From assembly GCA_963969365.1 (NCBI GenBank), contig OZ017757.1:1054001-1118000 (forward strand): a stretch of 64,000 nucleotides of DNA. Reading direction: 5' to 3'. Below are positions 11,901 through 23,160 of the stretch, in pieces. The position numbers and the translations under genes are program-made. The notes under the pieces were generated by a model, which made no database searches, had not been told where the DNA came from, and saw only the letters and a list, made by a program, of their open reading frames with translations. The stretch comes from Asterochloris sp. CNOR1 (taxonomy: Eukaryota; Chlorophyta; Trebouxiophyceae; Trebouxiales; Trebouxiaceae). Numbering within the stretch: position 1 is the first letter of the stretch; every line of letters starts with the position of its first letter.

Positions 11901-14900
11901 GGCGCCGATGCAGCGCAGCTCGCCACGCCCAAGCATAGGCTTCAGCAGGTTGCCTACAGGGAGGGGCGAGAGGACTCAGTCCAGCTGCAGAGAGGGCTGC
12001 CCTCCGTTGCACACCGCTGCTGCCAAATGCACTTCTTAGGCAGGGGCAACGCCGACGCACGCACAGCAGCTTGCCACGGCCCAGCATTGGCTTCAGCAGT
12101 TGCCTGCTGCAGAGGGTCATTGCGTCTCACAGCTTCAGGTCCCACATGCATGGACTCACTAGCACCACCAGCCACCATCAGGAATGGCAGCTAGCACCAG
12201 CACCACACAAGCTGACCAGTGCTTGTGAGCCCCTAGGTCCACCAGGGTAAGCATCTCACCGAGAGCTGATGTTTTCACATCTCAAGTCTCCCATGTGCCT
12301 GGCCTCAGTAGCTGGCACCAGCAGCAGCCACCACCAGTGTGGGCAGTTGCCACCAGCACCACCCATGCTCACCAGCATCCATGGCTCCCTGGGTAGCGCC
12401 CGCGCCCACCACGGTGTGTATCTCATCAATGAACAGCACGATCTTGCCGTTGCTGTCGGTGACCTCCTTGATGACTGCCTTGAGGCGGTCCTCGAACTCG
12501 CCCCGATACTTGGCGCCGGCAATGAGGGCCCCCATGTCCAGAGACATCAGGGTGCGGTCCTGTAGGCAGGAGTCTGCTCACTCAATTGGGCACATGTCCT
12601 GGGAGTCATATGTGCTGCCTGCGCTGTGACTCTGCTGGTGGCATGTCTCTGCAGCCTCTCAGAACAACAGCAACCATAGTTGGGCTGCAGGCAGCAGCAC
12701 ATGCTTCGCAGCATGCGATGAGGGCCTCTGCATCAGGAGCATTAGGACACAATTCTGTAGACGAACAAGCGGGAAACTCTGTACGATGTCAGACGGCTTT
12801 AGAGCTGCAAACATCAGCAATGGACATCAGCGTGCTGGCAGAGCAACGGGGGACCTTGTGCCAGGCAGCATTCCATGCTCTGTGCCGGTGGTGATGGCCC
12901 CAACATGTAATCCTGTTGCCTGGGGTAAAGGGTCACCAAGCAGTGATTGGGCAGCAGCCAGGACCTGGTATGGGGCCCGAATGCAGCGCCGTGATGTCTT
13001 CAAGACGTCCACGCTCAGGTCAACCCAAGATGCATGACTTTTAGCGTCTGTGCAAGAGTGGCTGGGAACCTCCCCTGCAAGCACTCTGTCTGCACTGCAG
13101 TCTGGATAGCACCCCTGGCACCAGCCTGACCCTTTGCTGAACCTGGGAGGCTGCCATCATGTGACAGGCCCCCAGCTAACCAGTAGCCTCTAGCTGGGCT
13201 TCCTGCAGTGCTTAGGGAACATTCCCCACAATGGTGCGCTAAGTTGTCCACCAACCACAATCACCCCGCCTGATCTAGCATGCTTTGCTCAATTTATCTG
13301 AAGCGCCTCACAAATGCTGTCCCGATCTGCTCGACCTGGCATGACAGCAGACTTGAGCTGCAACTGACCTGCAGTGCCGAAGGGACGTCCCCCACAACAA
13401 TGCGCTGCGCCAGCCCCTCAGCCACGGCCGTCTTGCCCACGCCAGGCTCGCCAATGAGCACAGGGTTGTTCTTGGTGCGCCGCGACAGGATTTGGATGGC
13501 ACGCCGGATCTCATCGTCGCGCCCAATGACAGGGTCCAGCTTGCCGTCGCGGGCAGCAGCTGTCAGGTCGCGCGCATATTTGGTCAGGGCTTCATATTTG
13601 CCCTCAGGGTCCTGCACAGGGCGGCATGCGGCTACTGAGCTGGGAGGTCAGGGCTGCATGGGCGCCTCTGGCGGCAGCTGCCCCGCTGGAGGCCACAGGT
13701 TCGAAGGATGCTTCAGTTGCCTGCTGCTGTTGAGTGGGCCTTAGGCAGACCATCTGCCATGGTTTTGGGTGATGGCAGCAGCGGCAGGAACAAAGTGACA
13801 ACCAGGTGTTCACCCACAAAAGTCAGCTTAGTGCTCAGCAGCCTCATGGCAGCCAATGCGCCTGGCTGGTGCACGTACACCACGCAAGCCAGCAACTGAC
13901 CCCTGCCGCTGCGCCATGCCTCCCTGGCTGGCACAGGCCTTGCAGGCGCAGATCCCGCAAGAAGCGACTTGGTTGGGCACCCTTTCTCTTGGTGACATAG
14001 ACCTTCCTGATTGAATCAGGGCCGCATGCTGCCAGAACCCCCAAGGACTGCCCTCAGTGGTGACCCTGTTGCTGACCAGGTACACAACAGATGTCCTTGA
14101 TAACCTCTACGCCATAAGCATACCACATCATCTGGCAGGCGCCGGCCCTGGGGGGGATTTCTTCCAAAAGTAACACGCTTAATGACCCTGTCACTGTTCA
14201 TCCCCAGACCAGGCGCTTCCAGGCCTGCTGCTGCCACCTATCACCCAGAACAGCCCCAGCACTGACCTGGTCGGTGACCCTGTTGCTGCCCCGGACCTCC
14301 TTGATGACCTTCTCCAGGCTGCGCGCGTCCAGGCCCTCATCGCGCAGCAGCTGCTGCCCAAAGTGCTGGTCATCCAGCATGGCCAGCAGCAGGTGCTCCA
14401 CGGAGGTGAACTCGTCCTTCCACTCCTTCTGCAGCTCCTGGGCGCGCGTCACGAGGGCCTCCAGGTTGCGCCCCAGCATCTGCAGCACCGTTAGGCTGTT
14501 TGGCATCCTCAGCGGTTGCTATCCTGTATGGGGTGGCCAATGCTGCATGGGCCTCCAGACAGGCATTGAACAGCTGAGAGCAGGTGCCCCACCTGGTTGG
14601 CGTCCCCTGAGACCTTGGGCTGCCTGCGGATGTACTGGTCCACCTTCTCCAGCAGCTGAGAGGGGTTGGCCCCCGCTTTGGCCAGGATGCGCCGCGCCAG
14701 GCCGTTGGGCTGCTCCAGCAGGGCCTTCAAGAGGTGCTCCGTCTCCACGATCTGCACAACAGGTAGCCACAGCAATTGAGAGGGCAGGGTGTGGACCACA
14801 AAACATGAAGTCATGGGCAAGCAGGGCGCTACGACCACACATGACCAGCTTCTGCACAAGTAGCAGATGGTGCAGCCCCGCCTGAGGGGCAGTGGCTGGG

Positions 14901-15262
14901 TGCAGACTGCGACACAAGTATAGCCACACGAGGCCGGTACCCCGATGGGCCATCTCCACTCAACTTTCTTTAGCCATTTCAAACCCTCAGGCAGGTACTA
15001 GCCGCAGCGGCTGCAGGGAAAGCGAAGCAAGGCAGGCAGCACTGCCTGCTGCAAGCCACCAGCCAACGTGTTGCAGTTCCAAGCAGAGTGATGGCCCTGC
15101 ACAGCGCTGACCTGCGCCTGAGCATTTGTGGCCAGGCTGGGGGCATTGACGATGGCCTGCCAAGCCTTCTCGGTGAACTCATTCTGGCTGATACGCTTGC
15201 CACCAGAGCGCCTGTTGGCGTCACTCTGAGCCGCATTGGTGGCAAACGATCTGCGGCCTCTG
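5912..15262 (-). CDS. CLPB3: Plastid-type ClpB/HSP100 disaggregase (5' exon not found)
   Basis: ClpB is a hexameric AAA+ disaggregase that threads aggregated proteins with Hsp70. Minus-strand exons give all its domains in order: a Clp-N domain ([12 protein letters not shown] near 15190, then [19 protein letters not shown], and [14 protein letters not shown] near 14400); NBD1 with Walker A GEPGVGKT (near 13445) and Walker B LFIDEIH (near 12430); the arginine-finger region [11 protein letters not shown]; the coiled-coil M domain (near 10100-10230); NBD2 with Walker [15 protein letters not shown] (near 8350) and Walker [10 protein letters not shown] (near 7190); and the C-terminal domain [16 protein letters not shown], stop at 5912. 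Segments such as [20 protein letters not shown] and [20 protein letters not shown] resemble plant chloroplast ClpB3 more than mitochondrial ClpB4. The first exon found starts within RRSFATNAA and needs two bases from an upstream exon, so the transit peptide lies beyond 15262. Introns hold many decayed exon-edge copies. Confidence 0.92.
6840..7050. repeat. Decayed donor-side exon copy in a ClpB intron
   Basis: Positions 6991-7050 are the 3' end of the ClpB exon encoding [17 protein letters not shown]. Positions 6840-6900 repeat this 151 bp further into the intron. I count about 46 of 61 identical bases with no gap. The copy still reads [18 protein letters not shown]. Confidence 0.75.
7871..8070. 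repeat. Three-unit tandem repeat at a ClpB intron 3' splice site
   Basis: A unit of about 81-86 bp occurs three times, starting near 7871, 7941 and 8022. Each holds CTGCAG plus CAGAGGG-type sequence. The lowest-coordinate unit contains the working junction of the exon for [20 protein letters not shown]. The other two lie in the intron and keep the acceptor-like core. Confidence 0.7.
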
Positions 15263-16858
15263 CAGCAGCAGGAATTCAGTGGTCACAAGAATGCAGGCGT
15301 TCAGGTCTGGGCCTCAGTAGCCAGCGTGAGAATTGGTAGGCACCAGACAGTCTGTGGCCTGCATGACATGCTCAGCCGTCATGCAGGCAGCAGTGCAGTG
15401 GGGTCATTCCTGGCCTGTCTGTTGGAGTGTCGGGGTGTGGCACACATGCAGGCATAAGCCATGCTGTTGCTGCTCGCATGGCTTACTGCCTGCATGTGTC
15501 CAACACCCCGAGAGCAGGGCGGGCATGCAGGGCCCACCCAGGCAGAAGCCCTGTGAGCAGCAGATCTAAGTCAGGGTTGGAATGCCAGCAATAGTGCAGT
15601 GCAGCCGCACCTGGCTTGGCCCCTGGTGTGTTCAGATGTGCTGGGGCCTGTGAACAACCCTGACAGGGTATGCAGGCCCAGGGAGCTGGCCTGCCGCCTC
15701 ACTGCCACCTGCTGCAGCCTCAGGTGGCTGCCCTGTGCTGGGAGTGCATGCAGCACACCCACTGCCCTGACCGGATGTGCGTTTGCTGACAGCGGGCCGT
15801 GCGCCAAGCTGCTGCGCCCTGCAACAGGAAGAAAAGTGCACTGCAAGAACGGCATGGAGGTGTGCTGGAAAGCTGCCCAGACCTCAATGCGGACAGGGCA
15901 TGCTCTGCAGCTGGAAGCTGCAGGACCTGCGCCATGTCACCACAGCATCCTGGACAGTGGCCCCGGGACCCAGCCATTAGAGTGGCAATGTCATGAAGGC
16001 TATCATGATGTTGGGGGGCCAGGCTGGACAAGCTGCATGCAAAGTGCCAGCGGCAAGCTAGCAATGATTGAGTCCTCACCCAGAGAGCTTGCTCCTAGCA
16101 TCAAAAGCCTTCTTGAAGCCGTGAGTGGCGAGTGCAGGATGACTGCCTCGCGCAAGATTTCACAGATCGGTTTTTGGTGGATGTCCGACAATTGAGTGAA
16201 GGGGTGCCTTCAATGTTGTGCAAAGTCGTGCTGCGTTCTCTGCTATTGAAAGCTGTCTTCTAGACAGTTCATGAAAGTGCTGGAGCTGCTTAACCTAAAA
16301 CTATCAGTGAGACTCCTGAGAAGTTGCCACAGGCAGATGAGGTGTCCAGCATGAGTGTCCAGCAATGCAAGCCTCGCATTTTCCTGTGCTGTGGCTTGAC
16401 ACACACCGCATGAACCCCTGCAGGTGTGTGGCGGTCCGGTGGGACGGTGGGTCAATCATCCTTCGTGGCAAATCAAAAGCCCCTGACAGCAACCACTCAC
16501 TAAGCAGGAAACTTGAGGGGCATAGCTGGAGTCCAGTGCAGTGCAACAAATGGTCTTGAAGGTTTCTGAGTCACACTGCAAGACATGGACAAGAGGCAAA
16601 GCTCCATGCTTTTGGTGCTGTCAACAACTTTAAATTTCTCTCAGTTGCACATTTCCTTTATTCAGTGCCCCAGATGCTAGTCCCACTATGCAGTTGAACA
16701 CAGCAGGACTGATGCAGTCATGGCAGTACAGCTGAACGTGTCTTGAACGCCCGAGGGGGGTCTAATGCAGGACGCCTTCTAGGCAGCATTGGAATTGGTA
16801 TCACTCCCTGCTTCTACAAGGTAGCTTTGACAATGGTGGTCACATGTATGCAGCAGGG
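15263..16858. other. No resolved gene; expected to hold the ClpB first exon
   Basis: About 1.6 kb separates the most upstream ClpB exon I can define from the stop of the next minus-strand gene. The ClpB transit-peptide exon should lie here. One weak candidate ends at a CTCTGG|GTGAGG donor near 16076, but I cannot join it to an ATG in phase. Another plausible segment (reading HLRLQQVAVRRQASSLG near 15700) lacks a good donor. I see no RNA gene or mobile element. Confidence 0.3.
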
Positions 16859-18080
16859 CTAGCCCACTGGCGCAGCTGCCGCTGGAGCCTCGGCTGCTGC
16901 TGTTAGTGAGAGTGGCACCAGAAGATCAACGCCAAAGCCAGCCAGGGTTAGGATTTCCGCAAGGACTATGACGTCCTCAACCTCGCACTCTGCAAACAAA
17001 CAGCTGCTCGTTCATGGGCAGATCCACTGCAATAGCAACACCATATGCCTTGCACACGGCGCAGAGGCCTGTCGCTGCATGCTTGGAGTTGCGGCATCAC
17101 ACCACGTGCGGCAAAGCACATCATGCAACGCAAAGCGAGCCAGCCATGCTTGCCAGGGTAGGTGGTCTCGACTTCAGCGAGCAGGACGGGCTCCATAAGG
17201 GCGACGGACACATTATTTGCGTAGTTGAGGAGTGGGGTCTCGATGCTTTCGTACTCAGCCTTGGGGATCGCGCTGGCAGCTGCCAGCACTTTGGGAGCCA
17301 ACCCCTCAATCACTTCGTTGCCAGCTACAACTGACTCCTCCATCAAGCCACCAAGGATGGGTGTCAGCTCAGCCAGAGGGCATCCAGAAAATGTGGTGGC
17401 AGCTGCGGCGGGCAGTGGCAGGTGTCAGCAGCACAAACAGGAGTCAGCATGGCTCAGGCCCGCACGGGGAGGCAGTAGGGCTGCAGCAGACAAAGCGTTG
17501 GAGTGATTGATGAACGAGGACTGCACAGATTAGCACTGGGGCCATGCCACAAAGTTGAGCTCCATAGGCCAGCCAGGCTGGGAGCAAGGCCCCATATGTG
17601 CTCTGCAGGCTGGCACGGCTTGGAAGGTGCTCGGCCAGGCGCAAGGGCCTTCAGACGGCAGGAGACTATGCAACGCCAGGCTCACCTGGTGCAGCTGCGG
17701 GCGGGACTTGCGCGGCCTGCAGCACAGGGTGGTGACCTCAGCAGCTTGCCGGGCACAGCTGCAGGGGCTGACACTTGAGGTGATCTGCACATGACTGTAG
17801 TTGAGTCAGATCAGGAATATTGTCAGCATCTTCAACACCCATAAGACACCAGAAGCAGCAGATGCAAACACCAGCTGGGATGTCCTCCCAGACACCTAGC
17901 GTACTGCAAGTACTGTTGGAGGCTGACCGTGACTGCGGCAAGGATAAGGGCCATGAGGCCTGTGATCAGTCTCTGCATTGCGCTCAGCGGTGGTTCGGAG
18001 GCTGCAACAAGCAAGGAACGGAAGATGTCAGATGGCAAGGTCGTCTGTGCGGGGCTGACAACATCTGAGGGGGGCCCCAC
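16859..18080 (-). CDS. Unknown small protein with hydrophobic segments
   Basis: I do not recognise this gene. Two exons are well supported. One (up to about 17370, ending at 17154) reads LTPILGGLMEESVVAG, then GLAPKVLAAASAIPKAEYES and NNVSVALMEPVLLAEVETTYP in segments. It is followed in phase, across a GC-AG intron, by ECEVEDVIVLAEILTLAGFG and an Ala/Pro-rich tail ending at the TAG at 16859-16861. A possible first exon starts at the ATG at 18080 and carries one hydrophobic helix (LITGLMALILAAVTVSL), ending at an AG|GTGTCT donor. A further short exon may lie near 17770-17690. The upstream joins are guesses, so the start and the membrane segment are uncertain. Confidence 0.35.
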
Positions 18081-18605
18081 TGAACTTCACATCCTGACAG
18101 GGTCATGGCAATTGCTGGCTGTAACGCTGGAGCAGCAACTAAGGTGAGGAAGCCGATTGTTGCGGGCAGTAAGGCGGGTCAGGCTGACCTGCTTCTGTCC
18201 CCTCAGATCCAGATCCTGATCCTGGCAACAGTACAGGGTAGCAAAGGGGCCCAGGTCTAGCGATGTAGACGGGACCCAGACTCAGCGCTTTGTACGAGGG
18301 CCCGGAGTGTAGCGTGTTGTAGTCCCCCCCAATTGACCTGGAATGGGCTGTCTGACATTACCGGACTGATGGCAGACCGATGCCACTTTCGGCGGGGTCG
18401 GATGCCTGTTGGCCGCCAGCAAAGCCAAGCAGGCTGATTGAAGGTGGTTTGTGAACTTACATTGACAAGTTCCCTGTTCTACAGCTACAGCCTTCGCAGA
18501 CTGCCTGTCGCAGGATGAAGTCAAGTGAACCTAGCTGAGACAGGCTGGGTGAGGCGGAGTATTGGCAGTACGAAAGCTCAAAACTGCTAGTACTTCCATT
18601 GCTTG
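18081..18605. other. Divergent intergenic region upstream of PDCD2
   Basis: About 525 bp separate the possible start of the unknown minus-strand gene from the PDCD2 start. I find no clear TATA box, RNA gene or repeat. The promoters of both genes are expected here. Confidence 0.35.
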
Positions 18606-20037
18606 ATGGCAACCAAAGTTGACGTTTTACGGTGGTCCAGACCTGTCACAGTGGAAATAATCAACGAGCGGAGAGGCCGGGAGAGCAGCCAGTACCAGGT
18701 TCTAAACTTGCTGCTGCTATCTGACAGTCAGCTCGGTAACCTACCCTACTTCTCAGACAAAGCCAGCATGAAAGGTGCAGAAGATGAGCAAGATGAGGAG
18801 CACAACTTCATGCTGGGCTTCACTGAGCCACCCAAGTCTGCTTATCACCTGCTCAGACACCAATTCAGGAGCAAAGTTGGGGGCAGGCCAGCCTGGCTGA
18901 ATCCCGCAGCCCTACCCACACGTCATCAGCTCACCTGTGGGCCAACCCAGCAGCCTCTGGACTTCTTGCTGCAAATATACGCGCCACCACCAGAAGAGCT
19001 GCAGCACGCCTTCCACAGGGCTATATTTGTCTTCACCTCCCCAGCAGGTCTGCAACTCACTAAGGCGGGTGCGGTCAAGGCGTTCAGGTGTCAGCTGCCC
19101 AGGGAAAACCCCTTCTACAGTGCCAAGCCGCCAAAAGATAGCGACCAGCTGCCCCCTCCAGTCGACCTGGAGCTGCCCGCTGTTCAGCAAGACAGGTGAG
19201 GCCTGAGGTGTGCTTGTGTGCATGCACACTGTCCAGCTGTAGGCAGCCGCACTGGACAAAGCATGAGTGCTTTGCCTGTGTTGAAGTCCTATTCACCGGA
19301 GCATGGCTGCAGTCCTCCCCCAAATAACTGAGGCACACGTGGCCGAGTGTTGCAACAGAGCAGGCCCTCACAGCCCCACCTTAGCCAGTTGTACACACAA
19401 GTTTTTGGATCTGTGCTTCAGGAGGCAGTTGACCGCTCCTGCTCTGACCTGCAGATGGCAGAGTGCTGCAGCAGAGCAGGCGCTCCCCAAAACAGTTGCC
19501 ATGCTGGAGGTGCCCCTGTATAAGGAGCTAGAGCTGATTGTGGATGCCGAGCCCTGGGGCACTGACAGCGAGGATGATGCGCACACCCAGCAGCTCATGT
19601 CAGAGTATCAAGCCCGTCTGGCTTCAGAGGGGCCCTTGGATGCAGAAGCGCTGCCCCCTGAGGTGCTGGACGCCATTGAAGACAGCCACAGCCAGGAGAG
19701 CCAGCAGTTTGCTGAATTTGCTGCTCGACTGGCATCCGCTCCAGAACAGGTCCTCAGATACTGCTCTGAGGATGGAGCCCAGCCTCTGTGGCCCAGCCTG
19801 GCCTATGTCCCAGAGCCTGACAGCATCCCTGCTTGCCCCCTGTGTGGGGCGGCGCGGCGTTTTGAGTTTCAAATTCTGCCTCAGCTGCTGCACTTCATGC
19901 AAGTAGATGCTAGCTCCCCAGACTCCATAGACTTTGGCAGCATAGCTGTGTTCACCTGCTCAAACAGCTGCAACATTACAACCCCTGCAGCCCCATCTGC
20001 TTACGCCGAGGAGTATGTTTGGGTGCAGCCTTCCTGA
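18606..20037 (+). CDS. PDCD2: PDCD2-family ribosome biogenesis protein
   Basis: PDCD2 proteins act as chaperones for the small-subunit protein uS5 (RPS2) in 40S ribosome assembly. Exon 1 carries MLGFTEPPKSAYHLL, the N-terminal signature KVGGRPAWLNP, LTCGPTQQPLDFLLQIYAP and FHRAIFVFTSP. It also has CQLPRENPFYS, and ends at a CAG|GTGAGG donor near 19196. Exon 2 starts after CTGCAG at 19454 in phase (QQD-RWQSAA). It ends with the PDCD2_C domain: EPWGTDSEDD, then ACPLCGAARRFEFQILPQLL, and EEYVWVQPS just before the stop. The ATG at 18606 keeps an open frame, but the family normally starts close to the LGF motif, so the ATG at 18768 is also likely. The cysteines of the central MYND-type zinc finger seem absent. 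The 3' end is convergent with the RING gene. Confidence 0.87.
19344..19504. repeat. Decayed acceptor-side exon copy in PDCD2
   Basis: The start of PDCD2 exon 2 (19460-19504) is preceded 116 bp upstream by a copy at 19344-19388. Both share GAGTGYTGCARCAGAGCAGG and a following C-rich stretch. Confidence 0.65.
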
Positions 20038-20219
20038 AAACTTCAACATTGCTCGATGGCATTGAACCTCACTGTGGTTGTGGTCTGAAGGAGAGACAAC
20101 ATGCGTTGGGGGGCTGGTGGCTTGAGGCTTGGGGGTGCACCCATCAGCTGCGGGCCATAGCTGAGGGGCCTGAGAGCAAAGTCAACAAACAAAATGGTTG
20201 GTGGGCTGGTGGCTGGGGA

Positions 20220-23082
20220 CTAGGACGCTGCAGCGCCCTGGCCTTCTGCCTGAGATGTAGTCGAGGCCGGCTGGAGGCTGCCGCTGCTGGTTGGCTCTGA
20301 GCCATGGGCTGCAGCTCCATTGACGGCAGAGGGCCCTGGTTCATCAGCCAGGTCAGGCTGGAGGTGCCTGTTGCGCGTGAATTTCCCAAAGGACGACTTG
20401 CAGGCTCCTGCCACAGCCTGCCACCGTGAGCGGATCGTTTCTGAGGCTGCCCGCAGGTCCACATTCAGAGAGGGGCGTGATGCAGCAAAGGAGCCCTGGT
20501 GATAGTGACCAGATGGAGACTGCAGCAAACAGCAGAAGAGGGGTGTGAGGCCCTGGGACAGCAGGCCCACGCACAGCAACTCATGCACAAGCTAGACAGC
20601 AGCAACGTGTGCCAGTGAACAGACTTGCACAAGACTGCTGCATCTCAGATCAGAGCCACCTACAGCTGAAGTCCCGAGATGACCACAGAATCAAAGCAGC
20701 ATTGCACTCCAAGAGAATGGCAACAGCTGTAGCTCAAAAGGGCATATGAGGCACCCACACGAGCGACCAACCAGTCGCGGCGCCCCTGGGCATGACAAGG
20801 GGCAGGATTGGCGCACTGCAGACGGTCTGCTATGCTGCAAAGCAAGCTGTAGGCATCAATCAGCTGGAGGCTTGACGTCAATGCAGGGTGTGTGCGCCGT
20901 GGGCAGCTTGCTGCAGTTTGATGCGAGGCTGCTGCAGCCCTGGAGCACCATCAGGGGCCGCCACAAGCGGCAGGGTATGGCAGTGTGGTTCCCGACATCG
21001 GCAGCTTGCTGCATTCCCTGCGGTGCAGCCACACTGGAGAGCGAGGCAGCGTCAGGGCCCACACATGCAGCACACCAGGGCAGAACTGCTCACCATGGGC
21101 AGCTTGCTGCGTTCTGACGCGGGCGGCCAGCTGGACGGGAAGGCCCCCTCGCCCAGCTGCTCCATGTTGCTGCTGGGCTCTCCCCCGAGACCTCCCTCTG
21201 CCGGGCTTGCCTGGGCTCCTGAGGAGGACGGCTGCTCACGCCCGCTGCTGCCAGCATGAGCCCTGTGCTGCCCAGAGGACGTGTTGGCCACATCTGCAAT
21301 GCAGCCACTGCAGCCTGTCAGCCCCTGCCAGCATCCCTCCTTCTGTGCCTTGCTGAGCTGCTGATGGCTGACGCAACGTCCAGGGCCCAGATTGGCATGC
21401 TGCCCCCACCCGTCTTCACCTGAAAGAGCTACTGCCTCACACCTGTCGCAAGGCCCCCCGCCATGGTGCTGAGGCTGTCGAAGGCATTCAGACCAGGCAA
21501 GCAAGCAATGCCTGCCCGGCTCAGAGACAGATGGATAGCGGCAGAGACTGAGCTCACCTGAGATGGCGACTGCCTCGCTCCTGTTGCGCGACCGCCGCGC
21601 CCGCCCAGCCATGCTGCTGTGGCTGTTTGTGACGTTGAGGCGGTGCAAGATGCGCTCCAGCTCCCAGGATTCTAAGCCCATCAGGAAGTGTGGGGCCAGC
21701 GCGGGCGCCCTCTCCCTGGGCGCAAACTCCCCAAAGGGCAGCAGCTCGTTCATGGCGGAGTCCTGCAGCCGGATGGCCTCACAGTGTTGCCAGTCACCAC
21801 CGGCCTGAACTGTGCATTGTCGGTCAGGGGCAGCAGCATGCTCATCGACAAGGCCTGCAGACCAGCCAGCTGTGGCTTTCAATGCAGCCTGTCTGCCTCG
21901 TCGACTGCAGCTTGGGTGTGAACTCTCCAGGGGCAGCAGCTCAGGCTGGCTGAGTACTGCAGGCAGGCAGTCACAGTGGTCTTGCCCTTCTGTGCTGCAT
22001 GCAGTGTGGTGTGCTGCCAAAGGGGAGCAGCATGATTATCATTAGCACCTGCAGGCAGGCAGGCACATGGACTTGCAAGCCCTTGCCTGCCTGAGCTGTT
22101 GTGTGCTGTTGAGGGGCAGCAGTTGGTTCACAGAAATGTGCTGCACCCAGTCAGGCGCGAAACTTTGGGCCAGCTGGGCTTGCAGCCTGTCAGCCTTTGT
22201 GGCTGCAGCAACAGCTTTTGAGTCTTTTGGAGCACCGCAGTGTCTGCGGCAGATTCTGCAGCCAGCCAGCCGGGTCAGACACGCAGGTTTGGCAGCTTGT
22301 GTGCCCCAGTGCTTGCAGCGCACACACTCAGTGGCCAGAGGATGCTGCTGGCTCCTTTCTGAAGGGGACTGGTCTTCCCAGTGTGACTGTCTGCTGGACA
22401 TGTGACGTTCCGCATGACACAGGGGATGCCTGAAACACTATGTCGCCTGGCAGGGTAGATAGGCACATCTCCTCAGGAGCCTCAACAAGGCAAGCCTCCA
22501 AGTCTGGCATGGCGTGCAAGATGTCTGATAGAGAGCTGCTCACCTCCAGCTGAAGATGTCTGAAACAGAGAGGGCACTCTCTTGACCTGCAGCGAGAGGG
22601 GTGCTTTGATATACCAGCGCAGCGCTCTGAGGTGGGCACAGCAGGTAAGCTGCAGCAGAATGGGAGCACGCACCTCTGGGCCCACTGCATGATGCACTGC
22701 AGGTGGAAGAGGTGCCTGCAGCAAACATTGGTGTTCCTTGCTGCATTTGTCACTTTCACACAATGTGTCCAAATCACACAGAAGGGAGTGTTACAGAGGT
22801 GCGCGTCCTCGAAGTGCACATCACTGATAACAAAGCATGCTACTGAGTAGCTCTGGCCTTCCTGAAGAGCTTATGCCATGTCTGCTGTGCAACAGGGCCT
22901 CACCTGCAACATGTGGCTTGCCCAGGGTCTTGCTCAGAGAACTCCTCCAAGCATATGGAGCACACATCATCATCCACTTCTGCCTCAATCTGGTGAGCTC
23001 TTCTCGCCAAATCGATGGACTTGCCATCCCTGGCTTCCCCATCACTACCGCTCGGCAGTTCTGCTGCTGGCACCCCGGCCAT
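20220..23082 (-). CDS. RHF-type RING-H2 E3 ubiquitin ligase
   Basis: The first exons assemble into a complete RING-H2 domain. CSICLEEF (23000 region) joins through two AG|G introns to CCRHLFHLQC and then ECPLCFRHLQLE. The spacing C-x2-C, C-x-H, H-x2-C and C-P-L-C fits a zinc-binding E3 ligase. The next exon starts DSAMNELLPFGEF (phase 0) and includes ELERILHRL and a GRARRSRNRSE basic patch. The last part contains ASETIRSRWQAVAGACKSSF and ends in a Ser/Ala-rich tail. This order matches plant RHF1/RHF2 ligases, which target cell-cycle inhibitors during gametogenesis; the target here is unknown. The ATG at 23082 is preceded by an in-frame TTG only and gives a short N-terminus. Introns contain several decayed exon-edge copies. 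Confidence 0.82.
20899..21122. repeat. Three copies of a short unit in an RHF intron
   Basis: A motif with core GGCAGCTTGCTGC occurs at 20899-20927, 20998-21026 and 21094-21122, about 97-99 bp apart, with similar flanking sequence. It lies inside the RING ligase gene. Confidence 0.65.
21718..22150. repeat. Decayed acceptor-side exon copies in an RHF intron
   Basis: The functional exon start (21718-21775, encoding DSAMNELLPFGEFAP) is repeated imperfectly at 21913-21972 and again, more weakly, at about 22100-22150. All three keep the GGGCAGCAG core, and the first copy keeps the CTGCAG acceptor too. Confidence 0.6.
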
Positions 23083-23160
23083 CAATTTGTATTCACAGGT
23101 TGTTCCTTACACTTTCTTTCTGTAGCCTCCTAGGTGGCAGCTGGCAGTCCGAAGTGGCAT

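Noticed and set aside
12140-12380. CACCAGC-rich stretch in a ClpB intron as a minisatellite
   Set aside because: The repeats are too irregular to define a unit. It may be a worn-out version of the exon-edge duplications, but I cannot align it reliably.
15599-16195. A 198-codon open frame on the plus strand
   Set aside because: It has no recognisable domain, runs against the ClpB gene direction and has the composition of TGCA-rich intron or intergenic DNA.
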